Both the position numbers and the translations under genes were made by a program. The notes below the pieces were generated by a model, which ran no database searches, was not told the origin of the DNA, and saw nothing but the letters and a program-made list of their open reading frames with translations. DNA of 24,112 bases. Origin: Bacteroidales bacterium (GTDB lineage: Bacteria; Bacteroidota; Bacteroidia; Bacteroidales; WCHB1-69). Location of the stretch: the NCBI GenBank assembly GCA_012518765.1, contig JAAYRN010000293.1, positions 1-24,112 on the forward strand, written 5' to 3'. Below, piece by piece: positions 1-7,195 of the stretch (positions within the stretch are counted from its first letter, which is position 1; every line of letters starts with the position of its first letter).

Positions 1-248
1 AAATAAATAAGTATAGAATGTTGATTCTTTTTTTCCTGATAAACTTTAATATGAATGGTATAAAAAACACGTATTTCGCTGGGTAATTTAATGGTAAACT
101 TTCGGAATACATCCTTATATTCAGGGCTTTCGGATGATATTTTTTGAACATGAGAAATGGCAACACTATATGAATAAGATTGAGCGTAAGCCGAAGCCGA
201 AAATACAAAAAAACAAAACCATAAAACAATAATACGTGCTTTATACAT
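1..248 (-). CDS. Exported protein of unknown function (5' part only)
   Basis: The ATG at 248-246 opens a frame that stays open for 82 codons to the window edge, so only the N-terminus is visible. It begins with a clear signal peptide: basic start MYKAR, a hydrophobic core IIVLWFCFFVFSASA, then a probable cleavage site after AYA or AYAQ. The mature part seen so far is polar with no family I recognise. The start codon overlaps the stop of the acyltransferase gene upstream as TAATG, a layout typical of translational coupling, so it probably belongs to the surE to lpxL operon. Function cannot be assigned; an envelope role is only suggested by the signal peptide and the neighbour. Confidence 0.7.
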   Translation of the reverse strand, partial: MYKARIIVLWFCFFVFSASAYAQSYSYSVAISHVQKISSESPEYKDVFRKFTIKLPSEIRVFYTIHIKVYQEKKNQHSILIY

Positions 249-1138
249 TACAAATCGTTTTTGCTTGGAAGTTCTACTTTGTGTTTCCAACGCCTATGGC
301 TCCAAAGCCAATAAATAGGTTCGTTTTTAATATCTCGCTCTAAAAGTGAGACATATTTTTTAGTTATTTCTCCGTAAGTTGTCGAAGAAGGGTCGCTTGT
401 TATCAACTCTAATTCAAACTCATAATATCCTCGCTTTTTTTGTTTTACCACATAGTACAGTACGGGATAATTGTACTTTAATGCAAAATATTCACTTCCA
501 TAAATCATATTGGAAGGCTGATGAAGAAAAGAAGTAACAAAGGGCTTTTTTACACTATTGGGAGCTTGGTCACTCAACATCATATAGGCTGTAAGTTTGT
601 TGTTTTCATCGTACTGGCTAACTACTTCGCGAATCGTTTTGGCAAAAATCACTTCGGTTCCGTAGCGAGTACGGAATTTATTTATCGTTTTTTCGAAAGA
701 TTTATTCGAATTTTCTTTCCCCACCCCCACTCCGTGATGCTTAAATTGCATTGCCAACGAAAGCACCAACCATTCCCAATTATTATAATGAGCCGACATC
801 AATATAACGCTTTTTCCTGCATCAAAATATTGATTTACAAGTTCGGGGTTTTTACATACATAGCGTAGCATTAAATTTTTACGCGAAATACTAAGTAATT
901 TGATGCCTTCAACAAATAAATTACAAAGATGTGTATAATATTTTTGCTCAATTTGTTTTAATTTTTCTTTTGAAAAATCTGAAAATGAATTTCTTAAATT
1001 TGTTTGCACCACCTTTTTACGATAAGAAAAAAGTGTATACATAAAAAATCGCATAACTTTTCCTATTCCGTATAAAATCGTCATAGGAAGCAAAGAAAGA
1101 GGATATAAAAATAGATAAATAGCTATTTTAGTTAACAT
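248..1138 (-). CDS. Lysophospholipid acyltransferase, LpxL/HtrB family (lipid A late acyltransferase)
   Basis: The 296-residue length and layout fit the LpxL/LpxM (HtrB) family, inner-membrane enzymes that move an acyl chain from acyl-ACP onto lipid A precursors. Near the N-terminus is a hydrophobic anchor (about residues 5-35). The catalytic H-x4-E motif is visible as HYNNWE (H117, E122). SDQAP at 189-193 and the C-terminal block PIYWLWSHRRWK (274-285) are family hallmarks. Its start overlaps the end of the sirtuin gene by 11 bases and its stop overlaps the next start, so it sits inside an operon. Bacteroidota carry several paralogues and the acyl chain and position cannot be told from sequence, so I give no symbol. 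Confidence 0.9.
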   Translation of the reverse strand: MLTKIAIYLFLYPLSLLPMTILYGIGKVMRFFMYTLFSYRKKVVQTNLRNSFSDFSKEKLKQIEQKYYTHLCNLFVEGIKLLSISRKNLMLRYVCKNPELVNQYFDAGKSVILMSAHYNNWEWLVLSLAMQFKHHGVGVGKENSNKSFEKTINKFRTRYGTEVIFAKTIREVVSQYDENNKLTAYMMLSDQAPNSVKKPFVTSFLHQPSNMIYGSEYFALKYNYPVLYYVVKQKKRGYYEFELELITSDPSSTTYGEITKKYVSLLERDIKNEPIYWLWSHRRWKHKVELPSKNDL

Positions 1139-1838
1139 TTTTTGCTTTTTCTATCAATTCATCTACCAATCGTACCACCCCTACTCCCGCTTTTAATGGC
1201 ATAGCAATGGTGTTGTGGGTAAAACTTTTTTGTTCATCTGCTTTTGGGTCTATATAATAGATAGGAATAGCTGGTTTTGTATAATAAATCAATCCCGCAG
1301 CTGGATATACTTGCATAGATGTTCCAATAATTATCAGAATATCAGCCTTTTCTACAATACTTGCTGCATCTTCTATCAACGGTACCGATTCGCCAAACCA
1401 TACAATATGCGGTCTCATTTGCTTACCCCAAGGACAAAGTTCCCCTTTTTTGATTTCATTTTCATTAGGGTCAATTTCTACTATATAATCAGGTTTTACT
1501 TGACTTCGTTTTTTTCGCAATTCACCGTGTATATGTAAAACTTTAGACGAGCCCGCTCTTTCGTGTAAATCATCTACATTTTGAGTAACAATATGTACAT
1601 CGTAATGAGACTCTAATTTTACCAAACCTTTGTGAGCTTCATTGGGTTTTGCTTGCGATAATTGTTTCAAACGTTCGTTGTAAAAACGAAGAACCATTTC
1701 ATAATTTGCTTCCCATGCCTCGGGGGTAGCTACATCTTCTACCCTATAATTTTCCCACAATCCATCCGAATCGCGAAAGGTTTTTATGCCACTTTCGGCA
1801 CTTACTCCTGCTCCTGTAAGGACTACTATTTTTTTCAT
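1128..1838 (-). CDS. Sir2-family NAD-dependent protein deacylase (class III, SIRT5/CobB-like)
   Basis: NAD-dependent lysine deacylase of 236 residues. The Rossmann signature GAGVSAESGIKTFR is at 9-22, TQNVDDLHERAG at 85-96 and HIHGEL at 102-107, with H104 as the expected catalytic base; GTSMQVYPAAG follows at 172-182. Y53 and R56 in FYNER form the YxxR motif that in SIRT5 and CobB binds acidic acyl groups, so desuccinylase or demalonylase activity is likely (inference). The small domain between HGEL and RPHIVWFGE normally holds four zinc-binding cysteines; here only C135 is present, so the structural zinc site appears to be lost. It starts one base before the stop codon of the upstream membrane protein gene, in an operon with surE and lpxL. 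Confidence 0.93.
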   Translation of the reverse strand: MKKIVVLTGAGVSAESGIKTFRDSDGLWENYRVEDVATPEAWEANYEMVLRFYNERLKQLSQAKPNEAHKGLVKLESHYDVHIVTQNVDDLHERAGSSKVLHIHGELRKKRSQVKPDYIVEIDPNENEIKKGELCPWGKQMRPHIVWFGESVPLIEDAASIVEKADILIIIGTSMQVYPAAGLIYYTKPAIPIYYIDPKADEQKSFTHNTIAMPLKAGVGVVRLVDELIEKAKNVN

Positions 1839-1839
1839 T

Positions 1840-2127
1840 TTATATCATTTTTAAATAAAGAACAAAATATAAGATAGCAAAAATGAAAGTAACCAACAAA
1901 ATACCTCTACCTGTACGGTCGTATTTCAATTTTACCAAATAATATCTAAGGGAAAATAAATTGGAAAAAATAGATATTAGCAACAAAGTGGGTAATTTTA
2001 CAATATAATCCCTGCCCTCAGGGGCTAAATAATGAGACAGCGAATACAATATTCCAAACAAAATAGCAGGAATAAGTGTTCCTATAAGCACTCCTAACCA
2101 GAGTTTATCGCTACGTAATTTTTCCAT
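1840..2127 (-). CDS. Small three-helix membrane protein of unknown function
   Basis: This 95-residue protein is mostly hydrophobic, with three probable membrane helices at about residues 9-31, 44-61 and 74-93. They are separated by short charged loops (HYLAPEGRDY and KLKYDRTGRG). I see no catalytic motif and do not recognise a named family. The gene follows surE by 4 bases and precedes the sirtuin gene by one base, so it is co-transcribed with them. Compact spacing, a clean start codon and a typical positive-inside charge pattern support a real gene. A role beside the nucleotidase or the acyltransferase is not shown by the sequence. Confidence 0.8.
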   Translation of the reverse strand: MEKLRSDKLWLGVLIGTLIPAILFGILYSLSHYLAPEGRDYIVKLPTLLLISIFSNLFSLRYYLVKLKYDRTGRGILLVTFIFAILYFVLYLKMI

Positions 2128-2131
2128 TTTT

Positions 2132-2944
2132 TTATTTTTTAAAATTCCACGTTTTCATAGTTTTCATATAATCGTGTGCGGTAAGGTCTATGTGTACTGG
2201 ATTGATTGACACATAATTATTCTTTAATGCCCATTCGTCTGTATCTCTTTTTTTGTCCAATTCTACCAATTCGCCCGTTAACCAATAATAAGGGTTACCA
2301 ATCGGGTCTATGCGTTCATCTAAGCATTCTTGCCAATGATTTAACGACTGGCGTGTAATGCGATAGCCCTTGATTTCATCTATAGAAACATTCGGAATAT
2401 TTACATTTAAGCAAATATGTAAGGGTAATTTATTTGCCATGGTTTCTTTGATAATTTTACGTGCAACTATCTTAGCCGCATCAAAAGAAGCATCAAACTT
2501 ATAACTTGCCAACGAAAAACCTATGGAAGGAATCCGATTTAAACAACCCTCAATAGCAGCCGCCATGGTTCCTGAATAAAATACACTTGAAGATGAATTG
2601 GAGCCATGATTAATACCCGATATAAGTAAATCTATTTTTTGATCTTTCAACAAAGCATTCATAGCCAACTTCATAGCATCAACGGGTGTGTTATTGGCTT
2701 TGTAAATTTCAAAATCTTTTTCCTTATATATTCTGCGTAAACGAAGGGGGGAAGTAAATGTAATGGCATGACTTTTACCCGATTGTGCCGAAGAAGGAGC
2801 AACTACCACTACCCTTCCAAACTCGCGAGCTACATCTGCCAAAGCACGCAATCCACGGGCATCAACCCCGTCATCGTTAGTTACTAAGATTAAAGGTTTT
2901 TTGGTTTTTGAAGTAGGATTTTCCCCTTTTTGTGTTTTCATCAT
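2132..2944 (-). CDS. surE: 5'/3'-nucleotidase SurE
   Basis: SurE is a cytoplasmic metal-dependent phosphatase acting on nucleoside 5'- and 3'-monophosphates, linked to stationary-phase survival in other bacteria. The metal site motif TNDDGVDARG (D24, D25) is at the expected position. It is followed by VVAPSSAQSGKSHAIT with the metal-binding serine S55, NNTPVDAMKLA at 84-95, and SGINHGSN at 109-116 with N112. At 270 residues it is close to the family norm. The first 16 residues are a polar extension; either of two adjacent ATG codons could be used. It is the first gene of the operon, 44 bases downstream of a TACCTTTG box. Confidence 0.96.
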   Translation of the reverse strand: MMKTQKGENPTSKTKKPLILVTNDDGVDARGLRALADVAREFGRVVVVAPSSAQSGKSHAITFTSPLRLRRIYKEKDFEIYKANNTPVDAMKLAMNALLKDQKIDLLISGINHGSNSSSSVFYSGTMAAAIEGCLNRIPSIGFSLASYKFDASFDAAKIVARKIIKETMANKLPLHICLNVNIPNVSIDEIKGYRITRQSLNHWQECLDERIDPIGNPYYWLTGELVELDKKRDTDEWALKNNYVSINPVHIDLTAHDYMKTMKTWNFKK

Positions 2945-2987
2945 ATCTATAACTAAGTGTCTATTAAATCATCGCTTTTGTTATATG

Positions 2988-3013
2988 CAAAGGTACAACT
3001 TTTTAAAAAGCAA
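2988..3013 (-). promoter_or_regulatory. Bacteroidota-type promoter for the surE operon
   Basis: On the minus strand TACCTTTG (2995-2988) matches the -7 consensus TAnnTTTG. A TTG at 3013-3011 lies 15 bases further upstream. The -33 element overlaps the tail of the tryptophanase terminator, so the two transcription units abut. Confidence 0.6.
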
Positions 3014-3049
3014 ACGAGGGTGTACTATTAAATAAATACCACCCTCGTT
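3001..3049 (-). terminator. Rho-independent terminator after tryptophanase
   Basis: A perfect 10-bp inverted repeat (AACGAGGGTG at 3013-3022 with CACCCTCGTT at 3040-3049) encloses a 17-base AT-rich loop. In the minus-strand transcript the stem is followed by an interrupted U-rich stretch (TGCTTTTT). It lies 44 bases past the tryptophanase stop codon. Confidence 0.8.
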
Positions 3050-3092
3050 AAAAACATAGAAAAAGGATTTTTCCTTTTCTCAATTTATTGAA

Positions 3093-4466
3093 TTACAATC
3101 TTTTTAATTTTACGGTAAAATGTCGCATAATGGGTGCTTCCCATTCTATTTCTACTCCACGAGTAATACTTTTTCTTCTATCAAAAACATTTTTAAGGGC
3201 AACCGCAATTACATCCATGTGATTGTTAGTATATACTCGTCTGGGAATAGCTAATCGTAACAAGTCTAATCCTCCAAAGCGATTTTCTTTAGTAACGGGG
3301 TCTCTATCGGCTAAAAGGTATCCTATTTCCACGCCACGAATACCTGCTTCTAAATACAGTTCTACGGTCAATGTTTGTGCTGGAAACTCTTCTTTAGGTA
3401 CATGAGTCAACACCTTAGGTGCATCTACAAAAATAGCATGTCCGCCAACTGGACGTTGATAAGGTATTCCAAACTCGTCTAATCGTTTGGCTAAATATTC
3501 TACTTGTTTGATGCGTGTTTCCAAAGATTCAAACTCTGTATTTTCATCTAAACCAACGGCTAAGGCGTTCATATCTCGTCCGCTTAATCCTCCGTAAGTG
3601 ATGTAGCCTTCATTAATAATGGTAAATATTTTAGCATGCTCGTACCAATCTTCTATATTGGTAGCTATAAATCCTCCCATATTTACAAGTGCATCTTTTT
3701 TAGCACTCATAGTCATGCCATCGGCATAAGAAAACATTTCTCTACAAATTTCCTTGATGCTTTTGTCTGCGTATCCTGCTTCGCGTATTTTGATAAAATA
3801 TGCATTTTCGGCAAAACGAGCAGAGTCAAATAAAACGGGTTTATTATACTTTTTCGCTATTTTACGTACTTCGCGTAAATTTTCCATAGAAACAGGCTGT
3901 CCTCCAGCTGTATTATTGGTAATAGTTACTATTACAAATGGGATTTTATTGTGGTGTTCGGCTAAGCAATTTTCTAATTTAACAGGATCTACGTTTCCTT
4001 TAAAGGGTATTTCTAATTGCGTATCCTTGGCTTCGTCTATCGTACAATCAATTGCAAAGGCTTTTCTAAATTCTATATGCCCCTTGGTGGTATCAAAATG
4101 TGAGTTGCCGGGTATAAAATCTCCTTCTTTTACTAAATATGTAAACAACACATTTTCAGCAGCTCTACCTTGATGCGTAGGCAATACGTATTTAAAACCA
4201 GTTATGCTATTTATCATTTCTTTCATTTTATAAAACGAAGAAGCTCCAGCATAACTTTCATCTCCAAGCATCATTTCCGACCATTGATAGTTGCTCATAG
4301 CTCCTGTTCCTGAATCGGTAACTAAATCTATATATACTTGTTCTGCTTTTAATTGGAATACATTATAATGAGCTTCTTTAAGCCATTGTTCACGATCTTC
4401 TCGTGTGCTTTTACGAATGGGTTCAACCATTTTAATTTTCCAAGATTCTGCAAAGGGTAATTCCAT
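3093..4466 (-). CDS. tnaA: Tryptophanase (L-tryptophan indole-lyase)
   Basis: PLP-dependent beta-elimination enzyme that splits tryptophan into indole, pyruvate and ammonia. The 457 residues align along their length with the tryptophanase/tyrosine phenol-lyase family: LVTDSGTGAMS (48-58), MLGDESYAGA (66-75), PTHQGRAAEN (96-105), DSARFAENAYFIK (214-226). The PLP lysine is K257 in SAKKDA. Three positions favour tryptophanase over tyrosine phenol-lyase: FDTT with D125 (not FTTT), SAKKDA (not SGKKDC), and VEIG with I381 where the phenol-lyase has its substrate-binding arginine. The gene stands alone, with its own promoter, a leader of about 165 bases and a terminator. Indole production by the organism is a fair inference. 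Confidence 0.94.
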   Translation of the reverse strand: MELPFAESWKIKMVEPIRKSTREDREQWLKEAHYNVFQLKAEQVYIDLVTDSGTGAMSNYQWSEMMLGDESYAGASSFYKMKEMINSITGFKYVLPTHQGRAAENVLFTYLVKEGDFIPGNSHFDTTKGHIEFRKAFAIDCTIDEAKDTQLEIPFKGNVDPVKLENCLAEHHNKIPFVIVTITNNTAGGQPVSMENLREVRKIAKKYNKPVLFDSARFAENAYFIKIREAGYADKSIKEICREMFSYADGMTMSAKKDALVNMGGFIATNIEDWYEHAKIFTIINEGYITYGGLSGRDMNALAVGLDENTEFESLETRIKQVEYLAKRLDEFGIPYQRPVGGHAIFVDAPKVLTHVPKEEFPAQTLTVELYLEAGIRGVEIGYLLADRDPVTKENRFGGLDLLRLAIPRRVYTNNHMDVIAVALKNVFDRRKSITRGVEIEWEAPIMRHFTVKLKRL

Positions 4467-4483
4467 AATATTTATTTTTTTAT

Positions 4484-4535
4484 ATTTATAAATGTTTAAT
4501 TGTTAAGGCTGTATAATAGTCAAACGTTTATAAAT
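4484..4535 (-). repeat. Inverted repeat in the tryptophanase leader
   Basis: Two 14-base arms, ATTTATAAATGTTT at 4484-4497 and AAACGTTTATAAAT at 4522-4535, are complementary at 13 of 14 positions and flank a 24-base loop. In the tnaA transcript this hairpin would end 17 bases before the start codon. No U-run follows it, so it is not a simple terminator. A role in translation control, or as a binding site for a dimeric regulator, is inference. Confidence 0.55.
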
Positions 4536-4611
4536 ACAGGAAAGGATCTCTTCTCTTTATATTAAGATAAATGAGATGAATAGGTAAGACGTATTTTAAT
4601 TTAGCTCTCAT
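4528..4611 (-). CDS. Possible upstream leader ORF (27 codons) before tnaA
   Basis: An ATG at 4611-4609, about 30 bases after the predicted transcription start, opens a 27-codon frame beginning MRAKLKYVLPIHL. It ends with TAA at 4530-4528, inside the 5' arm of the leader inverted repeat. Thus ribosomes finishing this ORF would cover the hairpin. The peptide contains no tryptophan, unlike the TnaC leader peptide of E. coli, so it is not a direct TnaC equivalent. After the stop the same frame is open for 13 more codons. Short ORFs of this size arise easily by chance, and I do not recognise a family, so this is a suggestion only. Confidence 0.25.
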   Translation of the reverse strand: MRAKLKYVLPIHLIYLNIKRRDPFLYL

Positions 4612-4636
4612 ATCAAATGAAATTTAAATCAACATG

Positions 4637-4662
4637 CAAAGGTACATAATTTTAACACACAA
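4637..4662 (-). promoter_or_regulatory. Promoter of tnaA
   Basis: TACCTTTG on the minus strand (4644-4637) with TTG at 4662-4660, spacer 15 bases, the same spacing as at surE. It places the transcript start near 4631, giving a leader of about 165 bases, long compared with the other units in the window. Confidence 0.6.
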
Positions 4663-4694
4663 AAACCTTACCGTTGATGTAAAACACCCATATA

Positions 4695-5270
4695 TTATTT
4701 TTTTGGGAATATACTTTTCTCTATATATTCGCAAATAATATGTCCAATTAAGATATGAGACTCCTGAATACGAGGAGTATCTGTAGAAGGAACGTTGAGC
4801 AATATGTCGGTTATATTTTTCAATTTACCTCCACTTTCTCCCGTCATAGCGATGGTAAAAATACCTTTATCTTTGGCTGTAACAAATGTATTTAGAATAT
4901 TTTCGGAATTACCCGAAGTAGATAATCCTATTAATACATCTCCTTTTTTTCCATTTCCCTCTAATAATCGAGAGAAAATATGATTGTATCCATAATCATT
5001 TCCCACAGCGGTAACGTAAGAAGTATTACAGTGCAGGGCTTCGGAACGCAAGGGTAGTCTGTCGTAATAAAATCTACCCGATAATTCGGCTGATAAATGC
5101 TGTGCATCCGATGCACTTCCTCCATTTCCACAGAAAAAAATACAGCCTCCATTGTTTAATGATTCTATACATTTTTCAACGGCTTTTTCGATATTTTTGA
5201 GCAAAGTTGTATCTTGAAACAACTTTTCTTTTACTAAAATACTTTCTTTTATTTGACGTTTAAATTCCAT
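4695..5270 (-). CDS. gmhA: Phosphoheptose isomerase (sedoheptulose 7-phosphate isomerase), SIS domain
   Basis: GmhA converts sedoheptulose 7-phosphate to D-glycero-D-manno-heptose 7-phosphate, the first step towards ADP- or GDP-activated heptose for LPS or glycoproteins. The 191 residues form one SIS domain: CGNGGSASDAQHLSAEL (47-63, with the expected H57 and E62), LSTSGNSEN (116-124), and TPRIQESHILIGHIICE (165-181, Q169 and H177 matching catalytic positions of the E. coli enzyme). It is the last gene of the glycan operon, 7 bases after the glycosyltransferase. No gmhB or hldE lies nearby, so later steps must be encoded elsewhere. I see no convincing terminator before the tnaA promoter. Confidence 0.92.
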   Translation of the reverse strand: MEFKRQIKESILVKEKLFQDTTLLKNIEKAVEKCIESLNNGGCIFFCGNGGSASDAQHLSAELSGRFYYDRLPLRSEALHCNTSYVTAVGNDYGYNHIFSRLLEGNGKKGDVLIGLSTSGNSENILNTFVTAKDKGIFTIAMTGESGGKLKNITDILLNVPSTDTPRIQESHILIGHIICEYIEKSIFPKK

Positions 5271-5277
5271 ATAATCA

Positions 5278-6414
5278 TTATTTAATAGTTTGATAAAGAG
5301 ATTGTATTTTGGCTGTTAGGCGATGCCATGCATATTTGTCTTTTTCGTTTATAACATTTTGTTCAAAACTTTGTTGTCGTTGGTTTTGGAAGAAATCTAC
5401 TAAGGCATCGGCTATTTCATTTGGCTGAGGTTCAACGGCATATCCTATAATTCCGTGAGGAATAATTTCGGGCAAGCCTCCTACTTTGGTTACTAACATG
5501 GCTTTTTCAAAGTGAAAACCAATTTGTGTAACACCGCTTTGAGTGGCTGTTTTATAAGGTTGGGCTATTATATCGCAGGCTGAAAAATAAGCATTTACCA
5601 AAGAATCTGGAATAAAATCAGTATGAAGTTCTACCCAAGATTCTATGTTTAATTTTTTAATTTGATTGAGATATAGATTTTCGTCTTCATAAAACTCTCC
5701 TGCTACAATTAATTTAGTGTTGTACTTCCGCAAACGCTCATCGGCAAATGCTTCAAGCAAAAGATCTAAACCTTTATAGGCACGGATAAAACCAAAGAAA
5801 AGTATGTATCGGGAATCGGGCGATAACTTTAGTTTGTCCAAAGCAACTTCTCGGTTTAATCTTTCTCCATAATGGTCATAAATAGGGTGTGGCGAAAAAT
5901 CTTTGGATTTGTTGTGTTTGTCAAATGATTCTATATCACCAATTACCGACTCGGAAAGTGCTATAAAAGCATGCATTTTATTTACAAAATAAGAAGGAAG
6001 TATTTTGTCTAAAATAGTAGGCTCATGTGGTATCATATTATGAACCAAAGCTATACATTTTGTTTTTTTATTTTTTCGGATATACTTGGCTATGCTTCCA
6101 AAACAAGGAGCCATAAACGACATCCAATAACAAAAAATCACCAAATCGGCTTGTTTTTTTCTAATTTCTTTACCTACTTTTATCCAATTACAAGGATTTA
6201 TAGAGTTAATCTTACGAAAGATATTTAAATTATCGGGCTTGGGTTCGTCTGTAAATTGTGTTTTACCTGGGAAAAGAAACGAAGGATATTGCAGGGTAAA
6301 TGTATACAACTCCACCTCGTTCCCCTCTTTTACATACTGGGTAGCAAGTCGTTCGTTAAAAGTAGCCAATCCGCCTCGATAAGGGTGTGCCGTTCCGATA
6401 ATAATAATTTTCAT
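5278..6414 (-). CDS. Glycosyltransferase, GT-B fold (GT4-like)
   Basis: A 378-residue retaining-type GT-B glycosyltransferase. The N-terminal domain has the opening MKIIIIGTAHPYRGGLATFN with the acceptor-loop GG. The C-terminal domain starts near 203 with ILFFGFIRAYKGLDLLLEAF, the nucleotide-sugar binding strand and KG motif. The usual E-x7-E region is changed: PYKTATQSGVTQIGFHFEKAM (286-306) keeps E303, but the first acidic residue is absent (T291/Q292 region). The final VGGLPEIIP is typical. It probably acts at the inner face of the membrane in assembly of a surface glycan. Donor and acceptor are unknown; GDP-fucose is available from the neighbouring genes, but linkage to it is inference. 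Confidence 0.85.
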   Translation of the reverse strand: MKIIIIGTAHPYRGGLATFNERLATQYVKEGNEVELYTFTLQYPSFLFPGKTQFTDEPKPDNLNIFRKINSINPCNWIKVGKEIRKKQADLVIFCYWMSFMAPCFGSIAKYIRKNKKTKCIALVHNMIPHEPTILDKILPSYFVNKMHAFIALSESVIGDIESFDKHNKSKDFSPHPIYDHYGERLNREVALDKLKLSPDSRYILFFGFIRAYKGLDLLLEAFADERLRKYNTKLIVAGEFYEDENLYLNQIKKLNIESWVELHTDFIPDSLVNAYFSACDIIAQPYKTATQSGVTQIGFHFEKAMLVTKVGGLPEIIPHGIIGYAVEPQPNEIADALVDFFQNQRQQSFEQNVINEKDKYAWHRLTAKIQSLYQTIK

Positions 6415-6418
6415 AATG

Positions 6419-7195
6419 CTAATATTTGCGTGTAAATGGATATTTTACCATGATTTTGAAATGAGCTAATAAAGTAGGAATCAATCCAAAATGTTTTTTC
6501 ATAATCGAATAGCGTTCCTTCCATGCTTTTTTACGATTAACGCTCGAAGTGCCTTCTGTCATAAAATCAGAAAGATAATCGTCTACATATAAATTTTGTT
6601 TCGACTTTGATACTGCGTTTATTACCCAGTCATAATCGGAAGCTATTTTATAATTCAAATCATAAAGCGGAGCTATTTCTTTTTTCACCAAAATAGACTG
6701 ATGACAAACGACTAAGCCTTTCAATAGGTTCGATTTTTCTAACTTTCGGGGTGCTATTTTATGGCGTTCGCCCAAGGGTTCATCGTTTGGATTGACTATA
6801 AGCGACTGACCGTATATTATTTCTGCATTGTTATGCTGTTGATAGGCATCATATATTTTTTGTAATACGTAACTTGCATGTATTTTATCTCCAGCATTCA
6901 TAAACCAAATAAATTCCCCTTTTGCTAAGGTTATGCCTTTATTCATAGCATCGTAAATACCCTTATCGGCTTCGCTAATCCAACGAAAATTGTCGGGAGA
7001 AATACTGTATTTTTGGTTTTTAATTTCCTCTTCGTATCTTTTGATAATATCTACGGTTGCATCCGTAGATTGTCCATCAATAATTACGTATTCAAAATTG
7101 GTATAACTTTGATTTAAAACGCTGAGCATAGTTTTTTCAAGAAATTTCTCGGCATTAAACGTAATACTTATGATAGATACATAGGGACTGCTCAT
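6419..7195 (-). CDS. Glycosyltransferase family 2 protein
   Basis: Inverting-type GT-A glycosyltransferase, 258 residues from the chosen start. Motifs counted from that start: VSIISITFNAEKFL near the N-terminus, IIDGQSTDAT (D40, D45), SEADKGIYDAMNKG (74-87) and the metal-binding block FMNAGD (98-103), then CHQS. This pattern matches the WcaA/WcaE-like branch of GT2. I chose the ATG at 7195-7193 over one 27 bases upstream because it forms an ATGA overlap with the fcl stop codon and begins just before the conserved PYVSIISITFN strand. It lies 4 bases before the GT-B glycosyltransferase, so both probably act on the same glycan. Sugar specificity is not visible. Confidence 0.88.
   Translation of the reverse strand: MSSPYVSIISITFNAEKFLEKTMLSVLNQSYTNFEYVIIDGQSTDATVDIIKRYEEEIKNQKYSISPDNFRWISEADKGIYDAMNKGITLAKGEFIWFMNAGDKIHASYVLQKIYDAYQQHNNAEIIYGQSLIVNPNDEPLGERHKIAPRKLEKSNLLKGLVVCHQSILVKKEIAPLYDLNYKIASDYDWVINAVSKSKQNLYVDDYLSDFMTEGTSSVNRKKAWKERYSIMKKHFGLIPTLLAHFKIMVKYPFTRKY

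Noticed and set aside
521..868. Open frame on the plus strand inside the acyltransferase gene
   Set aside because: It is antisense to a gene with clear family motifs, lacks any recognisable domain and has composition expected of a reverse-frame shadow. The same applies to the other plus-strand frames between 1.2 and 23.2 kb.
3093..4466. Tyrosine phenol-lyase instead of tryptophanase
   Set aside because: D125 in FDTT, SAKKDA and I381 in VEIG follow tryptophanase; the phenol-lyase has Thr, SGKKDC and Arg at these points.
4528..4611. TnaC-like tryptophan-sensing leader peptide
   Set aside because: The short ORF has no Trp codon and no similarity to TnaC, so it is kept only as a possible leader ORF of another kind.
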